Positions 50,788 through 62,801 are shown, numbered from the stretch's first letter. The stretch is DNA of 64,000 nt from Noviherbaspirillum saxi (GCF_003591035.1 NZ_QYUO01000001.1:3100001-3164000), one strand, 5' to 3'. Translations and numbers: made by a program. The notes: a model not told the origin generated them from the sequence alone.

Positions 50788-51548
50788 GCGATCCTCATCG
50801 GAATGCCTTGACCGGACATGAATTGCTTGGCTTCCTGCACGGTATGCTGGCCATAGTGGAAAATGCTGGCAGCCAGTACCGCATCGGCCTTGCCCAGCTT
50901 GATGCCGTCGGCCAGATCTTGCAAGCCGCCGACGCCACCGGAGGCAATCACCGGGATCGAGACCGCATCGGAGACCGCGCGCGTCAGATCAAGGTCGAAA
51001 CCGCTCTTGGTGCCGTCGCGATCCATGCTGGTCAGCAAGACTTCGCCGACGCCCAGGCCTTCCATCTTTTTCGCCCACTGGACCACGTCAAGGCCGGTCG
51101 CCTTGCGTCCGCCATGCGAAAACACCTCCCAGCGGCCTTCGGCATTGCGCTTGGCATCGATGGCGACCACGATGCATTGCGACCCGAATTTGTGGGCGGC
51201 GTCCGCCACCATCTGCGGATTCGCGATCGCGGTGCTGTTGATGCTGATCTTGTCCGCGCCGGCGTTGAGCAAACGCCGCACATCGTCGACGGTGCGCACG
51301 CCGCCGCCGACTGTCAGCGGAATGAAGACCTGCGAAGCGACGGCTTCGATGATATGCAGGATCAGGTCGCGGCCATCGGAGGTGGCAGTGATGTCGAGGA
51401 AGGTCAGTTCATCTGCACCCTGCTCGTCATAACGGCGCGCGATTTCGACCGGATCTCCGGCATCGCGCAGCTCAAGGAAATTGACGCCCTTGACGACGCG
51501 GCCAGCGGTCACGTCAAGACAGGGGATGATGCGTTTTGCGAGGGACAT
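50784..51548 (-). CDS. hisF: Imidazole glycerol phosphate synthase, cyclase subunit
   Basis: 254-residue TIM barrel. [19 protein letters not shown] holds the first catalytic Asp; FLDITAT near 50-56 and the second Asp in [13 protein letters not shown] near 126-138. HisF uses ammonia from HisH to make imidazole glycerol phosphate and AICAR. It starts two bases after hisA. Confidence 0.96.
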   Translation of the reverse strand: MSLAKRIIPCLDVTAGRVVKGVNFLELRDAGDPVEIARRYDEQGADELTFLDITATSDGRDLILHIIEAVASQVFIPLTVGGGVRTVDDVRRLLNAGADKISINSTAIANPQMVADAAHKFGSQCIVVAIDAKRNAEGRWEVFSHGGRKATGLDVVQWAKKMEGLGVGEVLLTSMDRDGTKSGFDLDLTRAVSDAVSIPVIASGGVGGLQDLADGIKLGKADAVLAASIFHYGQHTVQEAKQFMSGQGIPMRIA

Positions 51549-51550
51549 GC

Positions 51551-52339
51551 TTACTCTTCTTCCGCTTCTTCTTCCAGGCCGCTCAGTTCATCAGCGCGCT
51601 CCTGCGCGGAACGCAGATCGAGCGTACCTTCATAAATCGAACGGCCGCAGATCACGCCTTCGATGCCTTCGTCCTGTACCACGCACAGTGCTTCGACGTC
51701 CTTGACGTTATGCACACCGCCGGAAGCGATCACGGGAATGGTCATGCTTTGCGCCAGCTTCACGGTCGCTTCGATATTGACGCCGCCCATCATGCCGTCG
51801 CGGCCGATATCGGTGTAGACGATCGCTTCGCAGCCGTAGTCTTCAAACTTCTTTGCCAGGTCGATCACTTCGTGGCCCGACAGTTTGCTCCAACCATCGG
51901 TCGCAACCTTGCCATCCTTGGCGTCGAGGCCGACGATGATCTGGCCGGGAAAGGCGCTGCAGGCATCATGCAGAAAACCGGGATTCTTGACCGCCGCCGT
52001 GCCGATGATGATGTAGGACAGACCGTCATCCAGGTAACGCTCGATGGTATCGAGGTCGCGAATCCCGCCGCCGAGCTGGATAGGAATTTCATCGGTGTCG
52101 TTGTCGATCGCGAACTCGCGCACGACCTGGATGATGGATTTGACCGCGGCTTCATTCTTTGGCTTGCCGGCAAACGCACCGTTCAGGTCGACCAGATGCA
52201 GACGTCGCGCGCCTTGTTCCAGCCAATGCCGCGCCATCTGGGCGGGATCCTGGGAAAACACGGTGGCTTGTTCCATATCGCCCTGTTTCAGGCGCACGCA
52301 ATGACCGTCCTTGAGGTCGATAGCAGGTATGAGCAGCAT
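51551..52339 (-). CDS. hisA: ProFAR isomerase (HisA)
   Basis: 262-residue TIM barrel starting [21 protein letters not shown] with the catalytic Asp in AIDLKDG, and the second acidic residue in [12 protein letters not shown] near 136-147. The C-terminal tail is unusually acidic (EEEAEEE). It catalyses the Amadori rearrangement of ProFAR. It follows hisH by 68 bases. Confidence 0.95.
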   Translation of the reverse strand: MLLIPAIDLKDGHCVRLKQGDMEQATVFSQDPAQMARHWLEQGARRLHLVDLNGAFAGKPKNEAAVKSIIQVVREFAIDNDTDEIPIQLGGGIRDLDTIERYLDDGLSYIIIGTAAVKNPGFLHDACSAFPGQIIVGLDAKDGKVATDGWSKLSGHEVIDLAKKFEDYGCEAIVYTDIGRDGMMGGVNIEATVKLAQSMTIPVIASGGVHNVKDVEALCVVQDEGIEGVICGRSIYEGTLDLRSAQERADELSGLEEEAEEE

Positions 52340-52407
52340 GGCTACATTCGAGGTGGAGTGAGGTTAATGAAATTTCCCGCAATGCAAACGACGACTTCTC
52401 ACTGGAG

Positions 52408-53046
52408 TCAGGGATTCCAGTGCACGAAATTTTTATACAGTTGCAAACCGGCTGCGGCACTTTTTTCCGGGTGAAATTGCGTCGCGAAAATATTGTCCTT
52501 GGCTACCGCACATGCAAACGGTGCACCATATACGGTTTCACCGGCAGTATGCGCAGGATTTTCCGGCAATGCGTAATAACTGTGCACAAAATAGAAGTAA
52601 CTGTTATCGGCAATGCCATTCCACAGCGGATGGGACAGCGCTTGCCTTACCCGGTTCCAGCCCATCTGCGGCACCTTGAAGCGCGAACCATCTTCCTGCA
52701 ATTGCCCGTCCAGCCTGAACCGTACCACCTTGCCGGGAATCAGGCCAATGCCTGGCGTATTGCCTTCTTCGCTGATATCGAACAGCAACTGTTCACCGAC
52801 GCACACGCCGAGCAGCGGCTTGCTGCGCGAGGATTCGATGACGGCTTCCTGCAAACCGGATTCGCGCAGGCAGCGCATGCAGTCGGGCATTGCGCCCTGT
52901 CCCGGCAGCACGAGGCGGTCGGCGGACTTGATATCGGCGAGTTCACCGGAAATGCGGACATCGGCTTCCGGAGCGACATGACGCAGCGCCTGCGCTACCG
53001 AGCGCAGATTGCCCATGCCGTAATCCACTACAACTATCTTGTTCAT
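52408..53046 (-). CDS. hisH: Imidazole glycerol phosphate synthase, glutaminase subunit
   Basis: 212 residues of the class I amidotransferase family: [17 protein letters not shown] at the start, nucleophile Cys in [12 protein letters not shown] near 83, and His/Glu in [10 protein letters not shown]. It feeds ammonia to HisF. The ATG at 53046 gives the normal N-terminus; a TTG six codons upstream is less likely. Confidence 0.95.
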   Translation of the reverse strand: MNKIVVVDYGMGNLRSVAQALRHVAPEADVRISGELADIKSADRLVLPGQGAMPDCMRCLRESGLQEAVIESSRSKPLLGVCVGEQLLFDISEEGNTPGIGLIPGKVVRFRLDGQLQEDGSRFKVPQMGWNRVRQALSHPLWNGIADNSYFYFVHSYYALPENPAHTAGETVYGAPFACAVAKDNIFATQFHPEKSAAAGLQLYKNFVHWNP

Positions 53047-53076
53047 GGTTGAAATGTCAGTCAACGCGTTGCGTTG

Positions 53077-53673
53077 TTACAGGCTGCCCTTGGTCGAGGG
53101 AATCGTTCCCGCTGCACGCGGGTCCAGTTCGATGGCCATCCGCAGTGCGCGGCCAAATGCCTTGAACACGGTTTCGCATTGATGATGCGCATTCTGGCCG
53201 CGCAGGTTATCGATATGCAGCGTGATCAGTGCATGGTTGACAAAGCCCTGGAAAAACTCGTGCGTGAGGTCGACATCGAAGCCGCCGATCATCGCGCGCG
53301 TAAAGGGCACATTGAATTCGATACCCGGACGCCCGGAAAAGTCGATCACGACACGCGACAGCGCTTCGTCCAGCGGCACATAGGCATGACCGTAGCGACG
53401 GATGCCCTTCTTGTCGCCGACTGCCTTTGCAAAGGCCTGCCCGAGGGTGATGCCGACATCTTCGACGGTATGGTGCGCATCGATGTGCAAGTCGCCCTTG
53501 GCTTCGATATCGAGGTCGATCAATCCATGGCGCGCGATCTGGTCGAGCATATGGTCGAGAAAAGGAACGCCGGTATTCAGCTTTTGCTGGCCGGTGCCAT
53601 CGATGTTGATCACGACGCGGATTTGCGTCTCGTTGGTATTGCGAGTGACCTCAGCAACGCGGGGCGTGGACAT
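53077..53673 (-). CDS. hisB: Imidazoleglycerol-phosphate dehydratase
   Basis: 198 residues with the manganese-binding His motifs [13 protein letters not shown] and [12 protein letters not shown], repeated later as [16 protein letters not shown] and [12 protein letters not shown]. It is monofunctional; the histidinol phosphatase domain of enterobacterial HisB is absent, so a separate phosphatase is needed. It follows hisC by 19 bases. Confidence 0.96.
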   Translation of the reverse strand: MSTPRVAEVTRNTNETQIRVVINIDGTGQQKLNTGVPFLDHMLDQIARHGLIDLDIEAKGDLHIDAHHTVEDVGITLGQAFAKAVGDKKGIRRYGHAYVPLDEALSRVVIDFSGRPGIEFNVPFTRAMIGGFDVDLTHEFFQGFVNHALITLHIDNLRGQNAHHQCETVFKAFGRALRMAIELDPRAAGTIPSTKGSL

Positions 53674-53692
53674 GTTAAATGGGTACTAAAGA

Positions 53693-54781
53693 TTATGAAG
53701 CGAGGGATGCCATCACGGCATCCAGCAGTATCCGGTTTTCTTCCGGGGTGCTGACGGTGATCCGCAAGCAGTTTTCCAGCAATGGATGCATTTTACCGAC
53801 ATTTTTGACCAAAACCTTACGGTCTAACAGGGCAGTAAATACCTCATTGCTATTAATTTTTTCGGTTTTTACCCGAATCAGCAGGAAATTGGCTGCCGAC
53901 GGGAAAACTTCGACGCCCGACAGCGCGGCCAACGCCGCCGCCAAGCGGGTTCTCTCTTCGCGCAGCGACGTTGCCTGAGCGTCTAGCACATCGACATGCT
54001 CAAGCAGGAATTCTGCCGCGGCCTGGGTCAGCACATTGATATTATAGGGCGGCCTGACCTTGTCGAATTCGGTGAGCAAGTCCTCGCTTGCCGACATGTA
54101 GCCCAGGCGAATACCGGCCAATCCAAGCTTGGATACCGTGCGCATGACGACCAGGTTGGCAAATTCCGGCAGGCGCGACATAAACGTTGCCTGCGCAAAC
54201 GGCTGATAGGCTTCATCCACGACAACCAGGCCGGTGTCACCTACTGCGCGCAGGATTGCCACCATGTCATCTTCATCGAACAGGTTGCCGGTCGGATTAT
54301 TCGGATACGCAAGGTAAGTGATCGCTGGCTTGTGCTGTGCAATTGCGGCAAGCATCGCGTCCCGGTCCAGCGACAGATCGGCCTTGAGCGGCACGCCGAC
54401 GAATTCCAGTCCGGCGAATTTGGCCGACATCGCATACATCACAAAACCGGGCGTCGGCGCCAGCACCTTGGCGCCGGGTTTGGCGCAGGCAACCGAGAGC
54501 AACGTGATCAATTCATCGGAGCCATTGCCGAGCACGACATCGTAACCGGCCGGAACGCCCAGCTGCGCCCGGATCTTTTCCTTCAATGCGGAGTAGGATG
54601 GCACCGGATAGCGGTTCATCGCGACATCAGCCAGCCGGCGGCCGAGCTCAACGCGCAGCGGCTCGGGCAAGGTGTACGGATTTTCCATCGCATCGAGCTT
54701 GACGAAGCCGGTCGCGTCCGGCACATGATAGGCGGCAAGCGCGCGGACGTCAGGGCGGATGATGTTTTCGATCAGGGACAT
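53693..54781 (-). CDS. hisC: Histidinol-phosphate aminotransferase
   Basis: 362 residues, fold type I PLP enzyme. PLP-lysine region [13 protein letters not shown] near 228-240, DEAYQPF near 199-205 and [10 protein letters not shown] near 156-165. It transfers amino to imidazole acetol phosphate. It follows the DNA methyltransferase by nine bases. Confidence 0.95.
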   Translation of the reverse strand: MSLIENIIRPDVRALAAYHVPDATGFVKLDAMENPYTLPEPLRVELGRRLADVAMNRYPVPSYSALKEKIRAQLGVPAGYDVVLGNGSDELITLLSVACAKPGAKVLAPTPGFVMYAMSAKFAGLEFVGVPLKADLSLDRDAMLAAIAQHKPAITYLAYPNNPTGNLFDEDDMVAILRAVGDTGLVVVDEAYQPFAQATFMSRLPEFANLVVMRTVSKLGLAGIRLGYMSASEDLLTEFDKVRPPYNINVLTQAAAEFLLEHVDVLDAQATSLREERTRLAAALAALSGVEVFPSAANFLLIRVKTEKINSNEVFTALLDRKVLVKNVGKMHPLLENCLRITVSTPEENRILLDAVMASLAS

Positions 54782-54790
54782 GGCGGGTTC

Positions 54791-55561
54791 TCAGGCAGCG
54801 GCCGGCTTGTCGAGCTCGGCGAGGCGGTTTTCAATCAATTCACAGTAATCGGGGTTCAGCTCGAAGCCGACAAAATGCCGGTTGCAACGCTTGGCTGCCA
54901 CCGCGGTGGTGCCGCTGCCCATGAACGGGTCGAGCACCACGCCACCCGGCGGACAGGACGCCTTGAGCATGCGCTCGACGATTTCCAGCGGCTTCTGGGT
55001 CGGATGGTCGGCGCGCTCGCGGTGTTCGCGGTGCAGGCGCGACACGCTCCAGACGTCCTTGGGGTTATAGCCCATTTCCAGCCATTTGGCACCGACGAAA
55101 ATCGAGCGCGACCGCGCCTTCTTGGTTTCCGCATCATAAGGAATGCGCACCGCATCCAGATCAAAATAATAGTCCCGGGCTTTCGCGAAAAAGCCGACGG
55201 TATCATGCACCGAAGAAAAGCGCCGCGTACTGCCTCCCATCGACGGCACCCGGCGATCCCAGATGATTTCGTTAATCATTGTCATGCGTTTTTTCAGCAT
55301 CACAAAGATTTCGGGCGAATAGCGCCAGGTCAGGAAGATGTACAGGCTGCCGCTGGCCTTGAGCTTGGGCAGCGCCGCATCGATCCATTGCTCGGTCCAT
55401 TGCAGATAGGCATCAGCATCCAGTTTGTCGGAATCGTTGCCGTAATCCTTGCCGAGGCCATACGGCGGGTCGGCGATCAGCAGGTCGACGCTGGCGTCGG
55501 GAATACGCGCCAGGCCCGCGATCGCGTTTTCGCAATAGATGCGGTCAAGCCAGGACGTCAC
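54791..55561 (-). CDS. Beta-class DNA methyltransferase inside the his cluster
   Basis: 256 residues. Catalytic DPPYGLG at 31-37 lies N-terminal, and the SAM-binding DPFMGSGTTAVAAKR near 211-225 C-terminal, preceded by HPTQKP (motif X). That order defines the beta class; DPPY favours N6-adenine methylation, although N4-cytosine is not excluded. The region about 100-180 is the likely target-recognition part. The start is GTG with GGAAGG seven bases upstream. It lies between hisD (46 bases) and hisC (9 bases) on the same strand. No restriction enzyme gene is nearby, so it looks like an orphan methylase. The target site is unknown. Confidence 0.9.
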   Translation of the reverse strand: MTSWLDRIYCENAIAGLARIPDASVDLLIADPPYGLGKDYGNDSDKLDADAYLQWTEQWIDAALPKLKASGSLYIFLTWRYSPEIFVMLKKRMTMINEIIWDRRVPSMGGSTRRFSSVHDTVGFFAKARDYYFDLDAVRIPYDAETKKARSRSIFVGAKWLEMGYNPKDVWSVSRLHREHRERADHPTQKPLEIVERMLKASCPPGGVVLDPFMGSGTTAVAAKRCNRHFVGFELNPDYCELIENRLAELDKPAAA

Positions 55562-55607
55562 CTTGCCGCCTTCCGCAGGCCGGCCATCGGGTAAAAAAAG
55601 ACTGATG

Positions 55608-56930
55608 TCATTTCAGCCGCAATTCCGCAGAAGCTGCATGCGCCTGCAAGCCTTCGCCGTATGCGAGTTCGGCAGCCACCTTGCCAAGCGTCTGCGCGCC
55701 GGCTTCACTGACGTAAATGATGCTGGAGCGCTTTTGAAAATCGTAAACCCCGAGCGGCGACGAAAAGCGCGCGGTGCGTGAAGTCGGCAGCACATGGTTG
55801 GGCCCCGCGCAATAATCGCCCAGCGACTCGGAGGAAAAGCGTCCCAGGAACATCGCGCCGGCGTGCCGTATCCGGTCCGCCCATTGCTGCGGGTCGTCGG
55901 CGGAAATTTCGAGGTGCTCGGCGGCGATCAGGTTAGCGATGTCGCAGGCTTCTTGCATATCACGCACCTTGACCAGCGCGCCGCGGTTGGTCAGCGAGGT
56001 GCGAATCACTTCCTTGCGCGGCATCGTGTCCAGCAGCTTGTTGATGCTGGCTTCGACCCTGGCGATATACGCGTCGTCCGGGCATACCAGGATCGATTGC
56101 GCCAGTTCGTCATGCTCGGCTTGCGAAAACAGGTCCATCGCGACCCAATCCGGATCGGTGCTGCCATCGCACAGCACGAGAATTTCGGAAGGCCCGGCAA
56201 TCATGTCGATGCCGACGATACCGAATACGCGGCGCTTGGCAGCAGCCACATACGCATTGCCCGGACCGACGATCTTGTCGACTTGGGGAACGCTTGCGGT
56301 GCCGTAGGCCAGAGCGCCGACTGCCTGCGCGCCGCCGATCGTAAATACGCGATCGACGCCGGCGATCGACGCCGCGCCAAGCACGAGTTCGTTTTTCACG
56401 CCGTTCGGCGTCGGCACCACCATGATGATTTCTTGCACGCCGGCGACCTTGGCCGGGATGGCGTTCATCAGCACCGATGAAGGATAGGCCGCCTTGCCGC
56501 CTGGAACATAAATCCCGACGCGGTCGAGCGGCGTCACCTTTTGTCCGAGCACCGTGCCGTCGGCTTCGGTGTAGCGAAACCCGTCGCCGCCGGTTTCCTG
56601 CTTTTGCCGCTCGTGATATGCGCGCACCCGGTCCGCAGCGGTTTGCAACGCGGCGCGGCGCGCCGGTGCCAGGCCGTCGAGGGCGGCTTGCAATTCTTCC
56701 TTGCCGATCTCCAGGCTGCCGATGGTCTGCGCATCGAGCTTGTCGAAGCGATTGGTATATTCCAGCACGGCTGCATCGCCCCGCGCCTTGACGTCGGCCA
56801 GGATCTGGGCGGCGGCGCGATCGATCGCTTCGTCTTCGCTGGCTTCGAATGCGAGCACTGCCGACAGGCGTGTCTTGAAATCGGCGGCGGTGGAATCGAG
56901 TTTGCGGATCTGGATAGTCATGTTGGTCAT
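55608..56930 (-). CDS. hisD: Histidinol dehydrogenase
   Basis: 440 residues from an ATG that overlaps the hisG stop by four bases (ATGA). HisD motifs include [10 protein letters not shown] near 255-264, the catalytic Glu/His in [10 protein letters not shown], and [24 protein letters not shown] in the C-terminal half. It oxidises histidinol to histidine in two steps using NAD. An ATG three codons later (56921) is an alternative. A longer open frame upstream overlaps hisG and is spurious. Confidence 0.95.
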   Translation of the reverse strand: MTNMTIQIRKLDSTAADFKTRLSAVLAFEASEDEAIDRAAAQILADVKARGDAAVLEYTNRFDKLDAQTIGSLEIGKEELQAALDGLAPARRAALQTAADRVRAYHERQKQETGGDGFRYTEADGTVLGQKVTPLDRVGIYVPGGKAAYPSSVLMNAIPAKVAGVQEIIMVVPTPNGVKNELVLGAASIAGVDRVFTIGGAQAVGALAYGTASVPQVDKIVGPGNAYVAAAKRRVFGIVGIDMIAGPSEILVLCDGSTDPDWVAMDLFSQAEHDELAQSILVCPDDAYIARVEASINKLLDTMPRKEVIRTSLTNRGALVKVRDMQEACDIANLIAAEHLEISADDPQQWADRIRHAGAMFLGRFSSESLGDYCAGPNHVLPTSRTARFSSPLGVYDFQKRSSIIYVSEAGAQTLGKVAAELAYGEGLQAHAASAELRLK

Positions 56931-57577
56931 GCCGGCTGCGACGCTTTTTCGAAAGCGTCGAGTATCGGCTGCAGGCGTTCGCGTTTGAGTTTCAATGCGG
57001 CCTGGTTCACCACCAGCCGCGACGAGATATCCAGAATGTGTTCGACTTCCACCAGATTGTTGGCCCGCAGCGTGCTGCCGGTACTGACCAGATCGACGAT
57101 CGCATCGGACAGGCCGACCAGCGGGCCGAGTTCCATCGAACCATACAGCTTGATCAGGTCGACGTGCACGCCCTTGGCGGCGAAGTGCTCGCGCGCGCAG
57201 TTGACGTACTTGGTCACCACGCGCAGGCGTGCGCCCTGCCGAACCGCGCTCGCATAGTCGAAGCCCGCCGGCACCGCGACCGACAGGCGGCATTTGGCGA
57301 TATTGAGGTCGATAGGCTGGTACAAGCCTTCACCGCCATGCTCGAGCAGCACATCCTTGCCGGCCACGCCGAAATCCGCCGCGCCATACTGCACATAAGT
57401 CGGCACGTCGGACGCGCGGACGATGATGACGCGCACATCCGGATCATTGGTCGGCAGAATCAGCTTGCGCGACTTTTCCGGATCTTCGGTGACGGTAATG
57501 CCTGCTGCTGCCAGCAATGGCAGAGTTTCTTCAAAAATGCGGCCCTTGGACAAGGCAAGGGTCAGTTGCTGGCTCAT
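56927..57577 (-). CDS. hisG: ATP phosphoribosyltransferase, short form
   Basis: 216 residues, the short (HisG-S) form without the C-terminal regulatory ACT-like domain. It begins [18 protein letters not shown]; the PRPP motif is [17 protein letters not shown] near 167-183. It joins ATP to PRPP, the first step of histidine synthesis. Short HisG needs the partner HisZ for activity and feedback; hisZ is not in this window. murA ends directly before its start. Confidence 0.95.
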   Translation of the reverse strand: MSQQLTLALSKGRIFEETLPLLAAAGITVTEDPEKSRKLILPTNDPDVRVIIVRASDVPTYVQYGAADFGVAGKDVLLEHGGEGLYQPIDLNIAKCRLSVAVPAGFDYASAVRQGARLRVVTKYVNCAREHFAAKGVHVDLIKLYGSMELGPLVGLSDAIVDLVSTGSTLRANNLVEVEHILDISSRLVVNQAALKLKRERLQPILDAFEKASQPA

Positions 57578-59064
<1,487 letters not shown>

Positions 59065-59127
59065 GGTCTAACCTTTATTGACCTTTTCGGTCGTCATCGC
59101 GTCACAAGCCTGGCGGTCATCCAGGAT

Positions 59128-59883
59128 TTAGTGGCGCAGCTTGTATCCATTCTTCAGCATCCGGATCGCGAATCCCGACAACACGAGGAAAAACACGCCG
59201 ACGATGGCAAAACTGGCAAACGGATTCACATCGGACTGACCGAAAAAGCCGTAACGGAAGCCGTCAATCATATAAAAAAACGGATTGAAGTGCGACACCG
59301 TTTGCCAGAAGGCCGGCAGCGAATGGATGGAATAAAACACGCCGGACAAAAAGGTGGCCGGCATGATCAGGAAATTCTGGAACGCTGCGAGCTGATCGAA
59401 TTTTTCCGCCCAGATACCAGCGATCAAGCCCATGGTGCCCAGAATCGCGGCACCAAGCAGGGCGAAGATGGCAATCCACCACGGCGCGAAAAAACTCAGC
59501 TCGGCGAACCAGGCGGTGATCAGGAACACTCCGGCGCCCACCGCAAGTCCGCGCACCACGGAAGCCAGCACATACGCGGCAAACAAATCCCAGTGCGACA
59601 AGGGCGGCAGCAGCACGAACACCAGGTTGCCGGTGATCTTGGACTGGATCAGTGACGATGAACTATTGGCAAAGGAATTCTGCAGCACGCTCATCATCAC
59701 CAGGCCGGGCACCAGAAAGGCGGTGTAGCGCACATTCGGATACACCTGCACATGCTCTTCCAGCACATGACCGAAGATCAGCAGATAAAGCATCGCGGTC
59801 AAGATGGGCGCGGTGATCGTCTGTGTCGCCACTTTCCAGAAGCGCAGTACTTCCTTGTAGAACAGGGTCTGGAAGCCGGTCAT
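59128..59883 (-). CDS. ABC-2 type exporter permease (YadH-like)
   Basis: 251 residues with six membrane segments and the ABC-2 motif FLPLSHWDLFAAYVLASVVRG-like VFVLLPPLSHWDLF and MPATFLSGVFYSI. It pairs with the ATPase gene, which it overlaps by one base (TAATG). E. coli YadGH is the nearest named pair; the substrate is unknown. Position between mlaB and ibaG suggests envelope lipid or polysaccharide traffic, by inference only. Confidence 0.9.
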   Translation of the reverse strand: MTGFQTLFYKEVLRFWKVATQTITAPILTAMLYLLIFGHVLEEHVQVYPNVRYTAFLVPGLVMMSVLQNSFANSSSSLIQSKITGNLVFVLLPPLSHWDLFAAYVLASVVRGLAVGAGVFLITAWFAELSFFAPWWIAIFALLGAAILGTMGLIAGIWAEKFDQLAAFQNFLIMPATFLSGVFYSIHSLPAFWQTVSHFNPFFYMIDGFRYGFFGQSDVNPFASFAIVGVFFLVLSGFAIRMLKNGYKLRH

Positions 59884-60794
59884 TATTTTTCACCTTCCAT
59901 GATCTGGATGAAGACGTCTTCCAGATCGGCTTGCTGCAGGTGCATGTCATCGATGACCGCCCCTGCCTCGCGTAGCGTGGCGAGAATGGGTTCGACATCG
60001 GTATATTCGTTGACGCGCAAGGTGTATTTGCGGCCGGACACGAGTTCGTCGGGATGCGACACCAATGGCTTCAGGCCATCCGGCAAGGCGCCACGCGCCA
60101 GATGCACGATGAGCTGCGAACCGGAAATGCGCTTGAGCAGCGCGGAAGTCGAATCGAGCGCGACGACCTTGCCGGCTTTGAGCATCGCGATGCGATTGCA
60201 AAGCGCCTGCGCCTCTTCCAGGTAATGAGTGGTCAAGACGATGGTATGCCCTTCGCGGTTGAGACGGGAAATGAATTTCCACAGCGTCTGGCGCAGTTCG
60301 ACATCGACCCCGGCGGTGGGTTCGTCCAGCACGATGACCGGCGGCTTGTGAACCAGTGCCTGTGCGACCAGCACGCGGCGCTTCATGCCGCCCGACAAGG
60401 CGCGGGTGTTGGTATCGGCCTTGTTGGTCAGATCGAGGTTGGCCATGACTTCGTCGATCCAGTCATCGTTGCGTTTCAGCCCGAAGTAACCGGATTGCAT
60501 GCGCAGGGTTTCGCGCACGGTGAAGAATGGGTCGAATACCAGCTCCTGCGGCACCACGCCCAGGCGCTTGCGCGCTTCGCGGTAGTCGCTGACGACATCG
60601 TGTCCATCTATCGATACGGTGCCGGAATCCGCGCGGTTCAAGCCCGCGATGATGGAAATCAGTGTGGTCTTGCCGGCGCCGTTCGGCCCAAGTAAACCAA
60701 AGAATTCACCCGGTTCGACGGAAAGCGAGACGCCGCCAAGCGCCTGCAGCGACTTGTAGCGTTTTTCGACATTAACGATTTGCAAAGCAGCCAT
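59883..60794 (-). CDS. ABC exporter ATPase (YadG-like)
   Basis: 303 residues. Walker A GPNGAGKTT at 36-44, signature ALSGGMKRR near 133-141, Walker B VIVLDEPTAGVD and the switch His in LTTHYLEEA. The C-terminal 70 residues form an extension typical of YadG and other ABC-2 ATPases. It works with the overlapping permease gene. A TATAAT-like box on the minus strand at 60868-60873 may give some internal transcription. Confidence 0.92.
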   Translation of the reverse strand: MAALQIVNVEKRYKSLQALGGVSLSVEPGEFFGLLGPNGAGKTTLISIIAGLNRADSGTVSIDGHDVVSDYREARKRLGVVPQELVFDPFFTVRETLRMQSGYFGLKRNDDWIDEVMANLDLTNKADTNTRALSGGMKRRVLVAQALVHKPPVIVLDEPTAGVDVELRQTLWKFISRLNREGHTIVLTTHYLEEAQALCNRIAMLKAGKVVALDSTSALLKRISGSQLIVHLARGALPDGLKPLVSHPDELVSGRKYTLRVNEYTDVEPILATLREAGAVIDDMHLQQADLEDVFIQIMEGEK

Positions 60795-60922
60795 GGCGGC
60801 TTGGTCATTTTAGAGAGGAGGGGCCGGTCCGCTCGCCTGACGGGCGGGACCTTTGGCGGAACCCTTGATTATATTGGATTTCCGGTCAGGAAGCCGGAAC
60901 GCGGCGGGTCGGAACGGCAGCG

Positions 60923-61219
60923 TCAATGATGCAGCAGATCGCTGCGTGGGGCGGCGGCCGCCGCGATCACGAGAAGTTCATCGACGCCATACAGCGTGAT
61001 CAGGCTTTGCAGGTTGGCGGAAGGATTGCGAAAGAGGAGCTTCTTGCCGGTGCGTTGCGCTGCACGTTGCCAGGCAAGCATGGTGGCAACGGCGCCGGAA
61101 TCGACCACGCTCAGATCGGCAAGGTCGATTTCGGTCTGGCCGTCGGCAATGGCGCGCAAACCAGCTTCGAGTGCGGTTTGCGCGTTATTGACGGTCAGCG
61201 TGACTGCGGGACGATACAT
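60923..61219 (-). CDS. mlaB: STAS-domain protein MlaB
   Basis: 98 residues with the STAS signature DLADLSVVDSGAVATMLAW near 33-51. MlaB binds the MlaF ATPase in the MlaFEDB inner-membrane complex and stabilises it. It starts four bases after mlaC ends. mlaF should lie just beyond the window, upstream of mlaE. Confidence 0.9.
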   Translation of the reverse strand: MYRPAVTLTVNNAQTALEAGLRAIADGQTEIDLADLSVVDSGAVATMLAWQRAAQRTGKKLLFRNPSANLQSLITLYGVDELLVIAAAAAPRSDLLHH

Positions 61220-61223
61220 GTGG

Positions 61224-61871
61224 TCAGGACTTGACTGTCTTGGCCGCGCTTGCTGCCAGTCGCTTGTTCTTGTCGGACAGGGTCTTGATCAGGCCATCGA
61301 TACCGCCCTTGCCGATTTCGGCGGCAAAATTACCCTTGTAGGTTTCCACCAGCCATGCGCCAAGGACATTGACGTCATAAATCTTCCAACCGCTCGGCAG
61401 CTTTTCCAGGCGATAGTTCAGCTGGATAGGATCGCCACCGCGCGGTTGCACGACCTGAGTCCGGACTTCCACTTCAGTATCGGTTGCGTCGCCGCGCATT
61501 GGCTTGAATTCCAGTTTCTGGTCCTTGACCTGGGAAATAGCGCCCGAGTAGGTATAAATCAGCAGCGTGCGGAATTCAGTGGTGAGCTGCTTTTGCTGCT
61601 CTGGTGTCGCTTCACGCCAGAAGCGACCGGCCGCAAGCGCGGTCATGCGCTGAAAATCCACGTGGGGCAGAACCTTGGCTTCCACCAGTTCAAGCACCTT
61701 CTTCTGGTTGCCGGCCTGGATATCCTTGTCGCTCTTGGCGATATCGAGAACTTCCTGGCTGATGCGCTTTACGAGCGCATCAGGCGCTTCCTGAGCGGAT
61801 GCGGTCGGTACAAATGCCAGCGCGCCGACGGCGAGACTGGCAAGGGCAAATAATTTCTTGAGCAGTTTCAT
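61224..61871 (-). CDS. mlaC: Periplasmic phospholipid-binding protein MlaC
   Basis: 215 residues with a signal peptide (cleavage near 26, ASAQ). The Tol-Tol-Ttg2 family segments ALAAGRFWREATPEQQKQLTTEFRTLLI near 77-104 and YRLEKLPSGWKIYDVNVLGAWLVETYKGNF define MlaC. It shuttles phospholipid between MlaA at the outer membrane and MlaFEDB at the inner membrane. Confidence 0.94.
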   Translation of the reverse strand: MKLLKKLFALASLAVGALAFVPTASAQEAPDALVKRISQEVLDIAKSDKDIQAGNQKKVLELVEAKVLPHVDFQRMTALAAGRFWREATPEQQKQLTTEFRTLLIYTYSGAISQVKDQKLEFKPMRGDATDTEVEVRTQVVQPRGGDPIQLNYRLEKLPSGWKIYDVNVLGAWLVETYKGNFAAEIGKGGIDGLIKTLSDKNKRLAASAAKTVKS

Positions 61872-61958
61872 AAGATCCTGAATGAGATGAACAGCGCTGC
61901 AAGGGCAGCGCGTATTGAAAAACGCGTGACGGTGCCGATTGGTCTACCGCCGGGGAAA

Positions 61959-62801
61959 TTATTGTTTTGCTTCCGTGACCAGGGTAGTTGCCACCGTATC
62001 ATTTTGTTCCAGTTTGACAACCGGCTTTTCGGCTGGTTCCGGCATGGCGGCACCCTTGTCGTTGATCGCCGGCAAGTCCTCGGCAGCGGTCGGACCAACA
62101 TCGTGTTCATAGGTGGACGATGGCACCTCGCCATCGAACACCTTGCTCTGGCGACGCTGCATATAGGCGTCCCTTATGAAGACATAGCGATCCAGCGCCG
62201 CTTCTTCAACCAGATTGGAGGCGTCGAGCACGCTGGACCGCAAGTCGATAACCCGAATGGTGGATCCAACATTGCGCACATGCACCGGGGCTTTGTAATG
62301 CCAAGGGTCACCCTTGAAGTCGAGCGGAGTTGCAAAAGTGTCACGCACGGTAGATGAACCGAGGATAGGCAGTACCAGGTATGGGCCGGATGCAACGCCC
62401 CATTTGCCTAATGTTTGCCCAAAGTCTTCCTTGTGCTTGACCAGGCCTGCTTCGCTACCGATATCAAGCACGCCGCCGAAACCCATTGTCGTGTTGACCG
62501 CCACGCGCATCACGTCGGACAAGCCATCGGCAATTTTGCCTTGGAGGAAATTGTTAACACCAGTCCATACATCGCCAAGATTGCCAAAAAAATTGTTGAT
62601 GCCGATTTGCACGAATTGTGGCAACAGCGTGCTATACACTTCGGCCGCCGGCTTTATTGCGGCTTGATCGACAGTATCGTTAAACGTGAACATTGCCCGA
62701 TTGAAGTCTTCAAACGGATCCTTGGGATTGGTTGTCGCACAACCAGTAAGCAGCAACGCCGCAGCAAGTATACTGATTTTTATTTTCAGGGCGGACCTCA
62801 T
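61959..62801 (-). CDS. mlaA: Outer-membrane lipoprotein MlaA (VacJ)
   Basis: 280 residues; the lipobox LLTGC puts the lipidated Cys at 21. Family segments: DPFEDFNRAMFTFNDTVDQ near 28-46, FFGNLGDVWTGVNNFLQGK and GPYLVLPILGSSTVRD. MlaA removes phospholipids from the outer leaflet of the outer membrane. In E. coli mlaA is apart from mlaFEDCB; here it lies between mlaD and mlaC. The C-terminal 60 residues are low-complexity and acidic. It overlaps mlaD by one base. Confidence 0.94.
   Translation of the reverse strand: MRSALKIKISILAAALLLTGCATTNPKDPFEDFNRAMFTFNDTVDQAAIKPAAEVYSTLLPQFVQIGINNFFGNLGDVWTGVNNFLQGKIADGLSDVMRVAVNTTMGFGGVLDIGSEAGLVKHKEDFGQTLGKWGVASGPYLVLPILGSSTVRDTFATPLDFKGDPWHYKAPVHVRNVGSTIRVIDLRSSVLDASNLVEEAALDRYVFIRDAYMQRRQSKVFDGEVPSSTYEHDVGPTAAEDLPAINDKGAAMPEPAEKPVVKLEQNDTVATTLVTEAKQ

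Noticed and set aside
53996-55594. A 532-codon plus-strand frame antisense to hisC and the methyltransferase
   Set aside because: Same shadow effect; hisC and the methyltransferase are complete with catalytic motifs on the minus strand.
55608-57293. A longer form of HisD with about 120 extra N-terminal residues
   Set aside because: The extra part is the other frame of hisG; the ATG overlapping the hisG stop gives the normal HisD length.
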